From NCBI GenBank assembly GCA_018907035.1, contig JACCIC010000120.1, forward strand, positions 766,001-830,000: a stretch of 64,000 nucleotides of DNA, written 5' to 3'. Origin of the DNA: Sycobia sp. Sy_11. Lineage: Eukaryota; Arthropoda; Insecta; Hymenoptera; Epichrysomallidae. The translations under genes and the position numbers were made by a program. Below are positions 36,301-49,407 of this stretch, piece by piece. Each line of letters starts with the position of its first letter. Position 1 is the first letter of the stretch. The notes beneath the pieces are model-generated. The model was not told the origin of the DNA. It did no database searches and saw only the letters and a program-made list of their open reading frames with translations.

Positions 36301-37622
36301 ATAAAAAAAGCACAAATATATATATATATATAGATGCTCTGAAATGTTTCGTAACATCCATTCATTAGCCCCTAAAAAATAGTTTTTAAATTATAAACAT
36401 TGTTCCACCCTGGAATAACGCACTTGTTTTTATTACGAAATACACCGTATTTTCTGCATATTTTCTACAAAATTCTTCCCGTTATCCATCCGGTTGATCC
36501 ACGTCAATCAGATACGAGGATGCGAAAAACGTGTCCGCTCATACTTTTACTCGGGTCCCCGGCCGAAACGAGGATATCACGGTGAAACATTGCCCGGTCG
36601 ATCGAGGAACAATCGCCGGACCGCGCGTGCATGCCCCGCGGGACTCCCGCGCAGATGTTTCGCGGCGACCCAATCAGCCGAGGACATGGAGTATGAGAGA
36701 GTGAGGGAGAGAAAAATAGAGAGCGATGGGGAGCTGGGGGGAGCGCGGAACAGCGGGGGAAAGGAGTGGACCCCCAAGCGCCGACGTCGCCGCCAACGCG
36801 ACAATCAACCATCAAACAGTCCGCCGCCCTTTGCCACCCTCGAGCTCAGGCGGGCGCGCGCGCGCTCTCTCGCTGCTCTTTCCTTCGCGCGCTCTCTCTC
36901 TCTCTCTCTCTCTATACCGGCGAGCATATGTCTTCGTGGGCGGATTGATTATACCGCCGCTGCTGCTCTCAGTAGCAAATGAAAGCAGGAGCTCTCTCTC
37001 TCTCTCTCTCTCTCTCTCGAGGACCTTCTTTTGTGCCCGTAGTGAATACACAAAAAGAGTCGTTCACTGTCGAATTACGGGGAATTAAGAGTCCGGCCCT
37101 CTTTTGCCGCCCTCCGGCAATCTTTACTACGCCCCTTCCCCCTTGTCTCTCTCTCTCTCTCTCTCTCTGTGCCAAGACGGAAAGAGATGAAAGGAAGCTG
37201 ATATATGTATATATAAATATACATGCTTTACTTTTCTGTTGTCTTTTGAACGGAAGAGCGTGCTATAAGCACATCGCCGCGCGGCGGCGGAGACGGCAGC
37301 AGCAGCAGCGGTCTCGAAAACGAACGGAAACGAATCTGATTCGCCAGGTTGAAATGTTCGCGTATGCGAGGCCTTTTGTACGGGCCGAATTTGCGTACTT
37401 GGACACGAGTGCCTTTTCCGTTCACCTCGCTGGCGCGGACGCGCGTTCAACAACCCAACTTGGGACAAAAGGCGCACTCGAGACGTGCGCGGGCAGTAGA
37501 TTCCTTCGCGTTCGCCCCGCGGAAAGTCTACCATCTGACGCGATAACGTTTTTTCGCGGCCGGTCTCTCGAGATCTGCAAATAAACAATTTAAAGCTGCC
37601 AAGTTCTAAGGATACGGCGTAG

Positions 37623-37624
<2 letters not shown>
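33343..37624. other. Intronic sequence with two AT-rich islands, nothing recognised
   Basis: AT-rich islands at about 33900-34480 and 35640-36480, separated by a GC-rich block (34680-35500). Short CT tracts at 35534-35554, 36893-36913, 36992-37018 and 37146-37168. No supported exon. Confidence 0.7.

Positions 37625-37665
<41 letters not shown>
37625..37665. repeat. (TA)n microsatellite
   Basis: About 20 TA units. Confidence 0.95.
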
Positions 37666-37670
<5 letters not shown>

Positions 37671-38731
37671 TAGTTGTATCTCTTACCGTATCTTTCTCTG
37701 GCGTACGCGCGCCATTATCCATTTTAAAGTTGCGCAACTTTAGCACGCTCGCTCGCGTACGGACGCGGGAGAGAGAGAGAGTTCGAACGCCGAGCGCTCC
37801 TCCGAGTCAAAACAGCGTTTTATGCGGAAAGTTTGTCATTGTCGCGCTCTCTCGACGCCGTTCCGCCTCCGTCGCGCTTCTTATCAGCAGCCTCATAATT
37901 AAATCACGAAATAACGCCGGCGTGACCTCTCAAACTTCAGTTTTGAGAAACTCCCAGGCTCACCCCCCTCCACTCCCGCTACGTAGACGCGACGAGCGTT
38001 GCACTATGTGCTGGCAATCCTCCTTGCCGGATTCATCTCTCTTTCTCCCTTTCTCCCCAGCTTGCCCTTTCCCCCTGTATTGCCACGGAACGGGAGAAGC
38101 GCGTCGAGCCATCCCGAGTTCTCGTGGTATCTTTCGCCGCGCGATGCGCTGGCGCGGCAGTGGAAGCACCGCAGGAAGGAAGGAAGGAAGGAAAGTACAA
38201 GAGAGGCGCGGGCGCTCTCGGGAGCTGCTCGAGCTGCTCCCTCCCGCCGTCTCCACGGCCGTTCGGAAGCTCGTTCGACGGACTCGTGGAAGTGTTATTG
38301 TCTGTCTTTCTGGTTTCCTGTCTTGACCCGCGCTAATATCCCAATGTCCAAGTCCGCCGTTGTTGAACGTTGTTGAACGCTGCTGGCTACTATCAACGCC
38401 CCCTCCCCCCACCACCAGTCGACATTTCCATCTTACGACCGGTTCGTTTTGGTCGTGACTCCGGGTTCCTCCTTCCCAGCTTGTGCTCTTCAAAACCGCG
38501 ATAACAGAGCGCACCCTCCCCTCCTCCCCCCACACTGCTAAGAGATCATCTTCAAAGAGTCAAAAGTGATAAGAGCGGGAGGGGACAGAAGGTGGAAATG
38601 AAGACGGTAACTAAGTTTTTTATCGAGTCGTATATTAAGCGGTTACATGGCTCCACGGGTGGGACGCGAGCTACCAAGTCGAGCGGATAATCGTATATTC
38701 GCGCTGGCCCCGGGATCAAACTCGGAGCTCC

Positions 38732-38762
<31 letters not shown>

Positions 38763-40549
38763 TTTCTTTCTCTCCTTGTCTTTTTCATCCTCTATCCTCT
38801 CGCTACTAGATCCACTCTCTTTCCGCCACCTGCCATCCGGTCGCGAAACTTTTCTCGCGTCGCCCTCCTTCCTACTCCTCGGGGCGCGCTCGTCCTCTTT
38901 TATACCTCCGAGACTCCCTCGGCGCGGCGACGCGCCGCCCTGCCAAGTTCGCCCCGTGTGTCCCGGGGTCACGGGAATTATGAATATGAATGATGATTAT
39001 TGAATGGGGAGGAAGGACGTGAGAGACAAGCAGAGCGATATTGCTAGAGAGAGAGGGAGAGAGAGAGAGGGAGAGAGAGGGCATGCTGGAAGAATCAATG
39101 CGTGCCCCGGTTGTGTACTTCTCGCCTCGCGAGAGATAAAAAAGTTTTCTTTCCTATTTACATTTTTTCTCCCTTGATTGAGCGAGCGACTCCTCGGCTC
39201 GCCCGTGTGCGCGCGCGCGCGCGCCACCAAGTTCCTCAGGTTGTACGCACGCCGCTCCCGTCCAACAAGTTCCGTGGGTCGACGAGCTTTTTTTGGGAAG
39301 GGGGGGGGATGAGAGAAGACCGTAGCGATTTATTCTTCGTGAACTCTAGTTTGTCGAGGGACTCGGCGAGGAATAACTTATCGGGCGGATCGGGGACAGG
39401 GCGGATATCGACGGAACGACATAACTGCCTTAATTGAATGGAATTTTTGGATATGCGCGTTCGTGGGCGGTGACGAGTGAATTCCCGCTTGCCGGTGGAA
39501 CGGCGAAGTTGACGACGAGTTCGATCGGTCGACGAGGGTGTGCTAAAACCGACGTTCGAAATTATTGATCGTCCTCGCTCGTCTTCAAATCAGATGCGTT
39601 CACGCACTTGTAATAAATAGCTTAGTCTGCTTTATGTTAAGCGACATTTACGAAGCCATCCCGATGGTAGTAACATGTTTCATTAGCCTTAAATCATAGT
39701 GACGTCGTTAATATTTGGAGAAAAGTTTGTCTTAATTATCTAGGAGCAAAAAAAGACTAGAGGAAGTAGGACTAGACTAGAAGAAAAGATAGCTGCTGAT
39801 GAAGAAAGATAACTGCAATGATTAGGCGTGCGGGTAATATTAGTCCTAGATTATAAAAATTAAGGCATATTTAGACGATTAAACACGATAATAACTAACA
39901 CTATTAAATAGGATAGCAGTAAACGATCGTCATAAGTGGATAGGCCCAGTTTCGACAGTTCGCTAGAAGTTTATTATTTTTCCAGAGAGCCTGTATGCAA
40001 TAAGCTAAAACTTGTATCGAAAACGTTTATATTATTTTTGATACTACTGTTTATCAGCATTGCATGGTGGTATATAAATTCAACCTAGTCAAAATTGCGA
40101 TTAAGATTATTAGAGGAAACGTTGTCTCACGGCATTGCGACGCGATGAATAAGCGAAAAGTGCCATTATCGTGCTGAAAGAAAAAGATAGTTATGAATTC
40201 TTCGTCGAGAGAAAACCTGCTTATTTTATCTGAGCTGAATAAATACAAAATGACTTTCTAGAATAAACGCAATTTCGTGCAACTGTGTTGTCTGTACACA
40301 CACGCGCGCGCGCGCAACACATACATATAATAAGCATAACCGCGGTAATCTCGCCGAACGATAATCATTTGCATTGCGATCGGTAGAAGAAGCCAAAAAC
40401 ACTCAGCTCGATTCGGTTATTGCGTCACTATATATATATATAATATACCAGCGAAACAATTTACGCTAATTGCCAAGGCGACTTTATCTTTCTCGCCCGG
40501 ACAGTCTCTACCTCTTGCCCCGACCCTCGCCTCGTCCCACCGGGTACTG

Positions 40550-40583
<34 letters not shown>

Positions 40584-41690
40584 TTCACCCTTTCCAATTG
40601 CCTGCATCCTTCGCCTATCTCTCTCTCTCTCTCTTTCTCCTTCTTTCCCTTCCCGCGGCGCGTAAGTAAGCGCCATCGCGCGTTACCGACAAGCGTCTCG
40701 GGTGCGTTGGGCGGGCAGAGAGGGCGAGCGAGCGCGTTTATAATTCACGAGTCCCGGGAGTCAGGCGAGCGGAAAGAGATTGCTCGCTGCGCGGCCGGTC
40801 TCTCGCGTGCCCCCAAAGTCCCCCAGAGAACTTGCTGCGGAGGATGTATTTCGCGGGGATGGTCGAGCCGCTGCGCGTACCGCGGGTGTCGCACTCGCGA
40901 CCTACTTTCCCGGGACGCGGCTCTTTCTTCTCCGCGTCCGTAATCTCTCCGTCCGTCGGCGCTCGTCGAGTCGCGCGCGCACGCGCGCATTTTGCCGTAC
41001 GTACGCGGCTAACCAACGAGCGCAGTCGGTGCGACTTCCGTCTGGTAGGGTTTTAGGTGCAAGGCGATATGAGTGTGTACGGTAAGGGGTGGAGCTCCTA
41101 CCGAGTCTTTAACGGCAATAAAGCCATCGGGGTAAAAGAAAGCCGAGCTGTTTGGCTTACGTGTAATGGAAAAGAGGATCTTTAGTTGGTTGAAAGGTTT
41201 TCGCGTTTGTAAGTAGGCGACAGGGACAGAGATCCACGAGTTGCGAGCATTCTCGGTTGAAGTTAGAATGGAGCCCAGCTCATCATCGGTGAACTCGTCA
41301 GTGCTCTTTGTATCTTATATTTTGTAATTTTTTTTGTCAATGTTTACGTCCTGTAATTCTTGTAATTATTGTCCTTTTCATTTACATTACGGAGGTTAAA
41401 CGAATCCGTTTTGATAAGAATTTTTACGCGTTCGGCTGCCCTCCGAATAAGATAACGAAAATCGCTCTAATACTGACTGATCCAGCTGTAATTGGCATTA
41501 TTCAGAACGATCGCCGTAGCGCGTGCCACCTTGTTAATCACGTCGCGAATTACCCCCTACCCACCGTCGACACGCCCACCGGCACGACTACTCGCGAAAT
41601 GTTTTTTATGCAAAGTAGATTAAAGGCGCCGCCGCTGCTCGTCGGCTACGACCGTGAGAGCGTTCGCGCAGCTGCTCCCACGGGAGCGCG
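37666..41690. other. Intronic sequence, nothing recognised
   Basis: Holds (GGAA)n at 38174-38194, CT at 38730-38756 and 40551-40576, and imperfect GA at 39044-39078. AT-rich at 39560-40260, GC-rich at 40650-41040. Confidence 0.7.
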
Positions 41691-41735
41691 AGCTGCTGCT
41701 GCCGCCGCCGCCGCCGCCGCTGCTGCTGCTGCTGC
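41691..41735. repeat. (GCT)n-(GCC)n-(GCT)n trinucleotide repeat
   Basis: About 15 GCN units. It would read as polyalanine in one frame, but that frame has no flanking homology, so I treat it as non-coding. Confidence 0.9.
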
Positions 41736-42236
41736 GTATTCTCGAATCTGAAAATATTCATATGCAAAGTCTGCCGGCGAAAAATGTAGGGAGATGAGAA
41801 AAGGGAGAAGAGCGCGGGGCGCGAGGAGGGCGGAGAGCGGGGGTGGGGAACGGGGAAGAAGAGGCGTCTGCGGCAGCGCAGCCCGTTTATAATAAAACAC
41901 AATATCCGGGGATTTTCTTAAGTTGCATATTCAATGATTTCCTCGGAGACTTTGCGAGAGGGAGAGAGAGAGAGAGAGAGAGAGAGGGAGCACCCCGAAT
42001 CCATATAGCTTCGGCTTCTCTCCGCGTCTCGGGAAAAATAGGAGGGGGCGGGGACCTAGAGTCGCACCGAGGATGTGTTTGAAAAATTAAATTGGGCGAT
42101 CTTCTCGATTATACCCTGCTACAATTTTCGCTTCCATCAAAAACAATGCTTTCATCTTTTCAACATACATTTGCAAATACAAACAACTCCATTATAATAT
42201 AAGCACACTTTTAAAGCCCCCACCGAATAAGCCCAA

Positions 42237-42274
42237 TTAACCAAGGTCCTTATTTTCTTTGTTTCAGGTAAGTG
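42237..42274 (+). promoter_or_regulatory. Candidate recursive-splice (ratchet) site, downstream intron
   Basis: A TTAAC branch-like motif (42237-42241, branch A at 42240) is followed by a pyrimidine tract (TATTTTCTTTGTTTCAG) and immediately by GTAAGTG. The junction is 42267|42268. Branch-to-AG distance is 27 nt and the donor is perfect. The site is 22.9 kb into the intron. It is the best ratchet candidate in the window. Confidence 0.6.
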
Positions 42275-42581
42275 CCTCGAGGGTCACGAGTGACGCGCGC
42301 AATTATAAGACCGGACTGCCGGCCGCTTTGCTCCATCCCACACCCCCGCGCGCGCACGCGTGCGCGAAAGGAAGTATAAAAAAAAAAAAAAAGAAGAAGA
42401 AAAAAAAAACGTGTACTATGGCGCGGCTAATCCCGAGGTACGAGCAAGGGGAACAATAATGCGCGGCGGAGACGAGCGCAACAAGCTCTCTCTCCGCGCT
42501 CGCGGACCCCGCGGTCGTAAACAAGCGGGTTCCGCATTAATCTCGCGGCTCGGATCTGCTGGCGCGTTTAACGTGCTGCTA

Positions 42582-42601
42582 TACATACATACGTACATAC
42601 A

Positions 42602-42632
<31 letters not shown>
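42582..42632. repeat. (ACAT)n tetranucleotide repeat
   Basis: About 12 ACAT units with one ACGT variant, 300 bp after the ratchet candidate at 42267. Confidence 0.95.
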
Positions 42633-42633
<1 letters not shown>

Positions 42634-43383
42634 GGCATATATGCACTGAGGGACGTTGTAACCTCCGCGCATTTATATGCGCGACTCCTCTTCAAAGCAG
42701 AGCGCGTACTGGCGAGTCCTGAGAGCAGAAGGAAATGACAATTTTCGGTCTGCAATTGATAAAAGCTACGGGTTTAAAGGATAATGGAAAATTTGAACGT
42801 TTCACTTGTGTCGCGGCATGTTGTATTAATTTCTTGCATTTGTTTTTATTTTTTTATGTAATTGAGATAAAACCCGTCGAGTTTACAAAACATAAAGAAA
42901 TTGAGTAAAAAAATTGAGTAAAAAAAAAACTGTTTATCAGGCAGTATGAAATCATAGTTTGACGTAATTTTTAATAAACTAAACATTCGAATTTACCATA
43001 GAGGAAAACGGTTTCATACAGTACCAGTTGTAGGACACATTTATAATAAGGAAACTCGCAAGTTTAATACTTACTTCTTAGCACATTTTCTACCTATTTT
43101 CTCATCGTTTCAACCATGCTTTTTCTCTTTCGATTTAGTTAATGAAACGTTCTTGCGTCGAATGACTTTCATAAGGTGAGCCCATACCACAATATATATA
43201 TATATATATATGTATAAATAGATATAATGATCAGTACATATCTATTGCCCTTTAATGGAATTCGAACAATCCACGACCTTGGGAAGCGCAAGGCAAAGTA
43301 GTAGTCGATAAGTCCTACGGATTGATTTAAAGCTTCACCCGTTAACTTTGGTAACGAAAAACAAAATTGGCGGATTTATAACT
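42633..43383. other. AT-rich intronic island, nothing recognised
   Basis: AT-rich, with a short TA tract at 43191-43210. AAG|GTGAGC near 43174 lacks a good pyrimidine tract. Confidence 0.7.
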
Positions 43384-43412
43384 ACACACACATACACATA
43401 TACACACATACA

Positions 43413-43477
<65 letters not shown>
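43384..43477. repeat. Compound (CA)n-(TA)n repeat
   Basis: CA/CATA units at 43384-43444 run into TA at 43444-43477. Interrupted TG units follow at 43580-43616. Confidence 0.94.
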
Positions 43478-43484
<7 letters not shown>

Positions 43485-43729
43485 CATATAGAGCTTCTCA
43501 CAAACATCGAAAGATGTATGTTTATATATACGAAGCTGTAGATGCGAGCTATCGTCAAAAAAAGGTTTCTATCAGTTATCTGTGTGTGTGTGTGTATGTG
43601 TGTGTATGTGTGTGTAAAGTAGGTTTAGGGGGGTGGCTCAGCAAGCCCCATGAAAAGGTCACGGAGGATGTTGGAGTCGGTGGAAAATGGAAGGTCGAAG
43701 AGCGATTTAATGGAGAGAAAGAGAGGGAG

Positions 43730-43731
<2 letters not shown>

Positions 43732-43772
<41 letters not shown>
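43732..43772. repeat. (GA)n microsatellite
   Basis: About 20 GA units. Confidence 0.95.
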
Positions 43773-43775
<3 letters not shown>

Positions 43776-44665
43776 GGGAGCCCATGAAAAATGATGACGA
43801 GGCGCTTTGCCGCGTGGCAGGGAATAAAGAAATGAAATCGGGTCGCTTGGAAAAATGCTGCCTCCTGCGGGAGGCGGAGGTGCCGGGCGGGGTTAGCGGT
43901 CGTGGTTCCTCGCGCTCGGAATTGGGAGGACGTGTAGGTAAAACAGGGTTCGAACATCCCTTACGTACACACGCGTCGCGTACCCAGCTAATTTTGGGGA
44001 AGCAAAGAACGCGTCGCGCGCCGAGCTCTCCCGAGACCCAGGATAATTAATCAAAATCCTGCCCAGTTTTTTATCTCCTTTTGCTTGCCCGCTCCAACGC
44101 CCGTGCACGGCCTCGTTCCGTGTGTATTATTATTTTTTCCACCCCTCCCCTTCCCTCACGCAGCCCCTACGTCTTTCGACGCGCAGTTAGTATTCACACA
44201 CGCATTTATACCACACGCGCAGGATAAAGGCTCCGTCGCCCGGAAAATTTTCATATCTGCCGCACCACGACGTCCTCCCCCTCCCGCCGCAGTTCCCAAC
44301 GGGGCGGCCGCCGCGTTCTGCCGCGTGCCGCGAGCGCTTATCCGCTCCTACGCAGTTACGCGTTACTTTCATTTTTCTCGCCCCCGCCCCCTGGCTCCTT
44401 TATCGCGCGCCCGGGCCTCGGTGCTCGTGGGCTGCTCGCAGGCTCCGAAGCGCATAATTTCGGCATTATGGGGGCGCGAGCGCCGCTCGGCGAGAAATGT
44501 ACGAACGAGCGTCGCGTACGGATGAAAGTACGCGCTTCGTTTCGCGGAGATGTACAAAATGATAATTGGCGCGGATTCCGCGTAGCGCTCCATAATGCGC
44601 CGGCCTGCGCGGTTTAATTTATGACACGCGCGGCCGTGCAGCCTCCGTTGTTAATCCTCTAAAGG

Positions 44666-44666
<1 letters not shown>
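43773..44666. other. GC-rich intronic block
   Basis: CpG-rich at about 44100-44650. No exon recognised. Confidence 0.7.

Positions 44667-44704
<38 letters not shown>
44667..44704. repeat. (TA)n microsatellite
   Basis: About 19 TA units. Confidence 0.95.
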
Positions 44705-44707
<3 letters not shown>

Positions 44708-44921
44708 GTAAGACAAGAAGAATAAAGTCGACGTGTGTAATTTAGGTGTGGTCGAGGTGTGCGAACGATTGCCGTATATTACGGTGGGCAATGCTAATTT
44801 AGAAACAGGCATCGTCCAGCACGTAATGCACTTCGCCGGATAATACGTGCCATTGTTTTCCTATGTCAATTTCTAAGAAAAAAAAAGGAATTGGCTGATA
44901 AAAATAGAATCGAACTTGCTT

Positions 44922-44923
<2 letters not shown>

Positions 44924-44966
<43 letters not shown>

Positions 44967-44970
44967 GAGA
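44924..44970. repeat. (GA)n microsatellite
   Basis: About 22 GA units with two interruptions. A TG run (45154-45176) and an AAG run (45538-45562) follow. Confidence 0.94.
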
Positions 44971-46028
44971 CGTCGATTTGTAGGAAATGAGGTCAGGCGC
45001 CCTGAAACATTTATCGGTTCGCAGAAAATGAGAGATAAAATGGAATAGATATAGAGGTAAGTACAATGAGAGAGTGGATACGCGGTAATCGCCCTTTGCG
45101 GACTCGTAAACACCGCGGCCTACGGCCATAATCCCCGAGCAACTCCTTGGTGTGTATGTGTGTGTGTGTGTGTGTGCGTATACTATACGCGCTGCTGACC
45201 AGAAACTTGGAGGCCAAGACAACGACGACGACGACTACGAAGGCAACGCGGGCGCCACCGTGGCCGCCGTCGCCTCCCTTAATGGGTCATGTCGCGCGCG
45301 GCTGCTTCTCGATTCTCACGAGGGCAGTTTCGCCGTCCTTCCATCTGCCTTATCCGCATCGATGGGACGGGTGCTTGGCGGGGGGGGGGGTCGGATGGGT
45401 GAGGGGGCAGCGCGACGCAACGCACGCGTAATGGCAGAAGCTTCCCCCACCAACGCCCCTACCTCCGACTCCCCCCCCCCGCCGCTTTTTCGGGGGTTGC
45501 CTTGACGAGTAGACAGGAAGAAAAAGGAAACGAAAAAAAAAGAAGAAGAAGAAGAAGAAGAGGAAAATGTAACCAGCCATTTTGGGACAGGGTCGATGGG
45601 AGATAACATTCAATTCGCCAAATTGCTTGCTGTACTTTAGGTATACATATAGATATATTCGCGCCACCATACATTTACCAGATTATTTGGCTCCAATACA
45701 TATTGGTAAGTTTCGGATGAAAGTTTATCGGATTGATTTTCTTTCACTTCTTGCTGGCAGTGATAAATTGGTAGATCGTGCTAATATCATTTTAGTTAAG
45801 GCATCTGTATTCACCATAATTTATCCTATTATAGAAATAAATTTATAAATATTATAATAGCTTAAATACTGATTTATAACAATTCGTATATATTTTTTTT
45901 ATATGCTTAAAAATGGAATTGCGCAAAATTCAATAATTAAAGATTCTTTGCGACTTTCTCTTATTTCATTCTTAATTCATCCAGTAAGTAAAGAGCCCGA
46001 CTGTTCCATCAGCACGAGTTATTCTTCT

Positions 46029-46030
46029 CG

Positions 46031-46078
<48 letters not shown>
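46029..46078. repeat. (CT)n microsatellite
   Basis: About 24 CT units with a TTC interruption. Confidence 0.95.
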
Positions 46079-46081
<3 letters not shown>

Positions 46082-47260
46082 TTTTCTCTCACTCTACACT
46101 TTCATCCGCAATCGCGTTTAGCATCACAATGAGAGCGCGAAGGCAAAGATAGGCAAAAGAGCGGCGGCGCGAGACGATGCATTTTAACAAATCGCCCGGT
46201 ACCTCCGCCGCTTTCGTACTTCGGAGGACGAGGACGAGGGTGCGGCCTCTTCGCGCGGATCTCTCTTTCGGTTTTTTTGCACCCCCCCCCCCGTATGCTC
46301 CCTTCTTCTGGACGATCTATCTCCCCCCTGGTCAGCTGTTCCAGGAGTCCGTCGTCGCGGAACGAACGTTGGCGCGCGTTCCTTGGCTAATTCTCCGGGA
46401 AGTACGGGAAATTTTTTCGTTTGCGTCGCCGGCACCCCCTCCCTTCGTCGAACGCGTAAGCGGAGCTCCGAAGAATGGCGCTCAGCGCTAGTATTACCGA
46501 GGGTGAATACGATGTTAACGGATAGTATCGACGACTTCGTTAGAAACGTCCAACCAGCTAATATCATTTGTCGTGGTTATACGACGAGGCTGTTGCCGAT
46601 GAATTGATTTTGCGGAAACTTCGGTATTGTTGCGTTGGAAATAAATTTACTCATAACAATTAGTTATAAATATCCCACATGCGCAAGAAACGTTTTGAAT
46701 TCATATTGGCGAAAAAGTATACATTGCACGCATTTCTCGATGCTCTCGTTGTTAACATAAAGAAGAGCAGGATTAATTAGATTATTATGGACTTGGAGCA
46801 GAAACTATTGTAAGAAACACGGTTGCGTGAATGGAGAAATCCTCGTAGAACGCCTGTGGCTTAACTGGAAAGATCAAAATTGTAGAGTATATATATATAT
46901 ATATATATATAGACATAGTTCGATGCCCCCTGCGCATCTTCCACTACCCATCTTCCCCATTTTCATTTCGAGCGGCAATAGTTCATTAAAAAGGTATTTC
47001 GAAGGCAATTCCATGAGCTATTAGGTGGCCTCTATCACCCCGTCGGGGGCCATTTGCCAGCCGGCTCTCCCGTCCACGCCGCGCGGCCCTACACTCGCTC
47101 TCCGGCGTCTCTGCTCCCGCTGCCGCCCTTCTCTCCCGGCCCTGCTTGTGCGGGTCCACTCCATTTCTCCCCTCCCCCCTTCCTCTCCCGGGCCACCCTC
47201 CGCCGCGCGTCTCGTCGCGCGTCTCTTACCTCGCGTGTGCGCGCGCTCGGATTTCCTTCG

Positions 47261-47293
<33 letters not shown>

Positions 47294-48027
47294 TAAACGT
47301 GTGTATATGTATATACATTTAACGGAGAATGGTCGATAAAGCGCAAATGCTTCTTCGCCTCTGACCTCTGTCACGGGGGAGGTTCTTCGTTCTTCCCTCC
47401 CGCGTTCTTCTCCCCTCTGAGAGGACGAAAAGAATGAAAGCGTAATTTTTCATTAGAGGGACGCGAGGAGCGCGGGATAAAGAGGAAAGTAGTGGGAGCT
47501 CGGGCGAGTTTTAAGTCGTAAAAATGATTGAATCTGAAATAAAGAGGCGAGGGAGGTTGGAAAGCAGGGCCACTATCGCTCATTTTTTCGCGGTCGGTTG
47601 GGGGTGGGGCGGCGGGGAGAAGAGCTAGATAGCGGTCGGCACGGAGACTCGCGCACCGATCCGTCGGGACGGATACTCCGCTTTAATCGGTACGTAGAAG
47701 AAGCAGCGCCGAGCAGAGCGAGCGAGCAGCGGAGCAAGAACGGGGCGCGAGGGCGTTTAGCCCCGGGGAACGTGGCGCGATTGGGATGATAAGACGCGCC
47801 CACGACTAATGGCTTCTTTCTGTTTTCGGGGAACAGCGCTTCCGCCGGCTCGATGTTACGTACGCCGGATTCGCCGCGAACGCGGACGCTCAGAGCCGGA
47901 ATCGTCGGAATAAATTCCGGGCACCGTCGCTCATATACACGACGAGGCTGAAAGTATGTAATATCGGTAAATATATCGCGGGAGAGAGGGGGGGTAGGGC
48001 AGGGCTGAGCGCGAAGAAGAAAAAAGG

Positions 48028-48029
<2 letters not shown>
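46079..48029. other. Intronic sequence, nothing recognised
   Basis: GC-rich at 46150-46500 and 47040-47250, AT-rich between. Short TA at 46888-46911 and TG at 47263-47292. Confidence 0.7.
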
Positions 48030-48064
<35 letters not shown>

Positions 48065-48257
48065 CGAGAATGGCGCGAGGAGGGGAAAAATCAAAAAGAC
48101 GACGACATCGGTCCCGACAACGAGGACTTACGATCCGCGTAAGTACCTCAATTTCCCGGGCGGGTCGCCTGTTTATGTACACGACGATGAACAGAGGGCG
48201 AGCAGTTTCGCGAGCCCTTCCCGGAAGAATTGAACGGGGCGTGTGTGTGTATACACG

Positions 48258-48303
<46 letters not shown>
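48030..48303. repeat. (GA)n and (TA)n microsatellites
   Basis: GA at 48030-48062 and TA at 48260-48303, with ordinary sequence between. Confidence 0.93.
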
Positions 48304-48311
<8 letters not shown>

Positions 48312-49029
48312 GCGCTGAGGCGTCCGACGTCTAAGCAATCAAGCGGCGCAGAGGTCACGATGAAATAAAGGACCGCGGCGAAGGGGAATGAGTGGAGGCT
48401 ATACGCCTGCTTACGTGAGACGGGAGACAGCGGTAGGGGAGGGGAAAACGAGAAAAAACGACGGGATGTCCTTACGTACCGCGAAGTCCGCGAGCACAAG
48501 GGACGAACGAAAATCCCACCGAGGCCTATAACAGCGTCTCTCTTTCTCTCTCATCCTCTCGCTATCTCTCTCTCTCTCTCTCTCTCTCTCCTTCCCTCCC
48601 TCCAAGCCCCGAAAAGCGAGTCTAAGCATTATCCGAGTTGATAAGAAACTGCCCCGCGGATGGATTGCTTGGCATAGGGGGCGGGAGAGGGGGGAGGGCG
48701 AACGAGCGGTCGTTGCGCCGATTTATCAAAGGCACCGACAAAAGTCGCGAAGACAAAAACAAACGACCGAGAATCGGGGTGGGTAGCGCGGGAAAAACCT
48801 ACCGGTGATCCCGAATTTGCCTCTCCCCTCTAGGTCGAAGGAAATACAGGATCCAATTGTAGAAAGTACACGATTTCCACATAAATATTCTTAAAGTAAC
48901 TTCAAATATATTTTAGAAAAATTCGTTTATTTCATTAAAGATTTGATAACAATAAATATATTTATCAATTTGACAGGGATGTTTTTAGCTAAACTTCCAT
49001 CAGTATCTAGATGATCTAACAGAATATTT

Positions 49030-49032
<3 letters not shown>

Positions 49033-49083
<51 letters not shown>
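49033..49083. repeat. (TA)n microsatellite
   Basis: About 25 AT units within an AT-rich island (48840-49140). Confidence 0.96.
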
Positions 49084-49086
<3 letters not shown>

Positions 49087-49357
49087 TGAAGTTAAAATTA
49101 TGGTTCACTTATCACAATTAAATCCATTTGTCAAGCACTTTAGCCCCTGAGTGACCGTAAAAACAATCGAAAACTCGTCGGCCGTATAAAACGACGCCGA
49201 AAGAGTGTACTTTAATATTGTTTTAATGGCCGGACTTTCACGACACTTAAAATATAGCCCTGGCCACCCCGACTCATCAGGTGCGTTTCCACGAAACTGC
49301 GGATCGGACGGGCGGTGCGAGCGCGGGCCGCCCCGCTCGTTTCGGCGCGTTGGCCAG

Positions 49358-49362
<5 letters not shown>

Positions 49363-49402
<40 letters not shown>
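49363..49402. repeat. (GA)n microsatellite
   Basis: About 20 GA units. Confidence 0.95.

Positions 49403-49407
<5 letters not shown>

Noticed and set aside
41308..41751. Frame with a polyalanine tail
   Set aside because: The alanines come from a GCN microsatellite and the upstream part has no homology.
43155..43180. CTTTCATAAG|GTGAGC junction
   Set aside because: AAG acceptor with a very short tract.
45050..45062. Strong donor GAG|GTAAGTAC
   Set aside because: The upstream 40 nt are purine-rich, so no acceptor or exon can be paired with it.
45623..45711. Possible 65-nt exon between TACTTTAG and TTG|GTAAGTTT
   Set aside because: The donor resembles that of the homeobox exon, but the encoded peptide is not recognisable and the acceptor tract is short. 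RNA evidence would be needed.
48811..48832. Acceptor-like tract CCTCTCCCCTCTAG followed by GTCGAA
   Set aside because: GTCGAA is not a usable donor, so it does not qualify as a ratchet site.
49262..49287. CCGACTCATCAG|GTGCGT junction
   Set aside because: Tract weak and broken by purines; the donor is not optimal.
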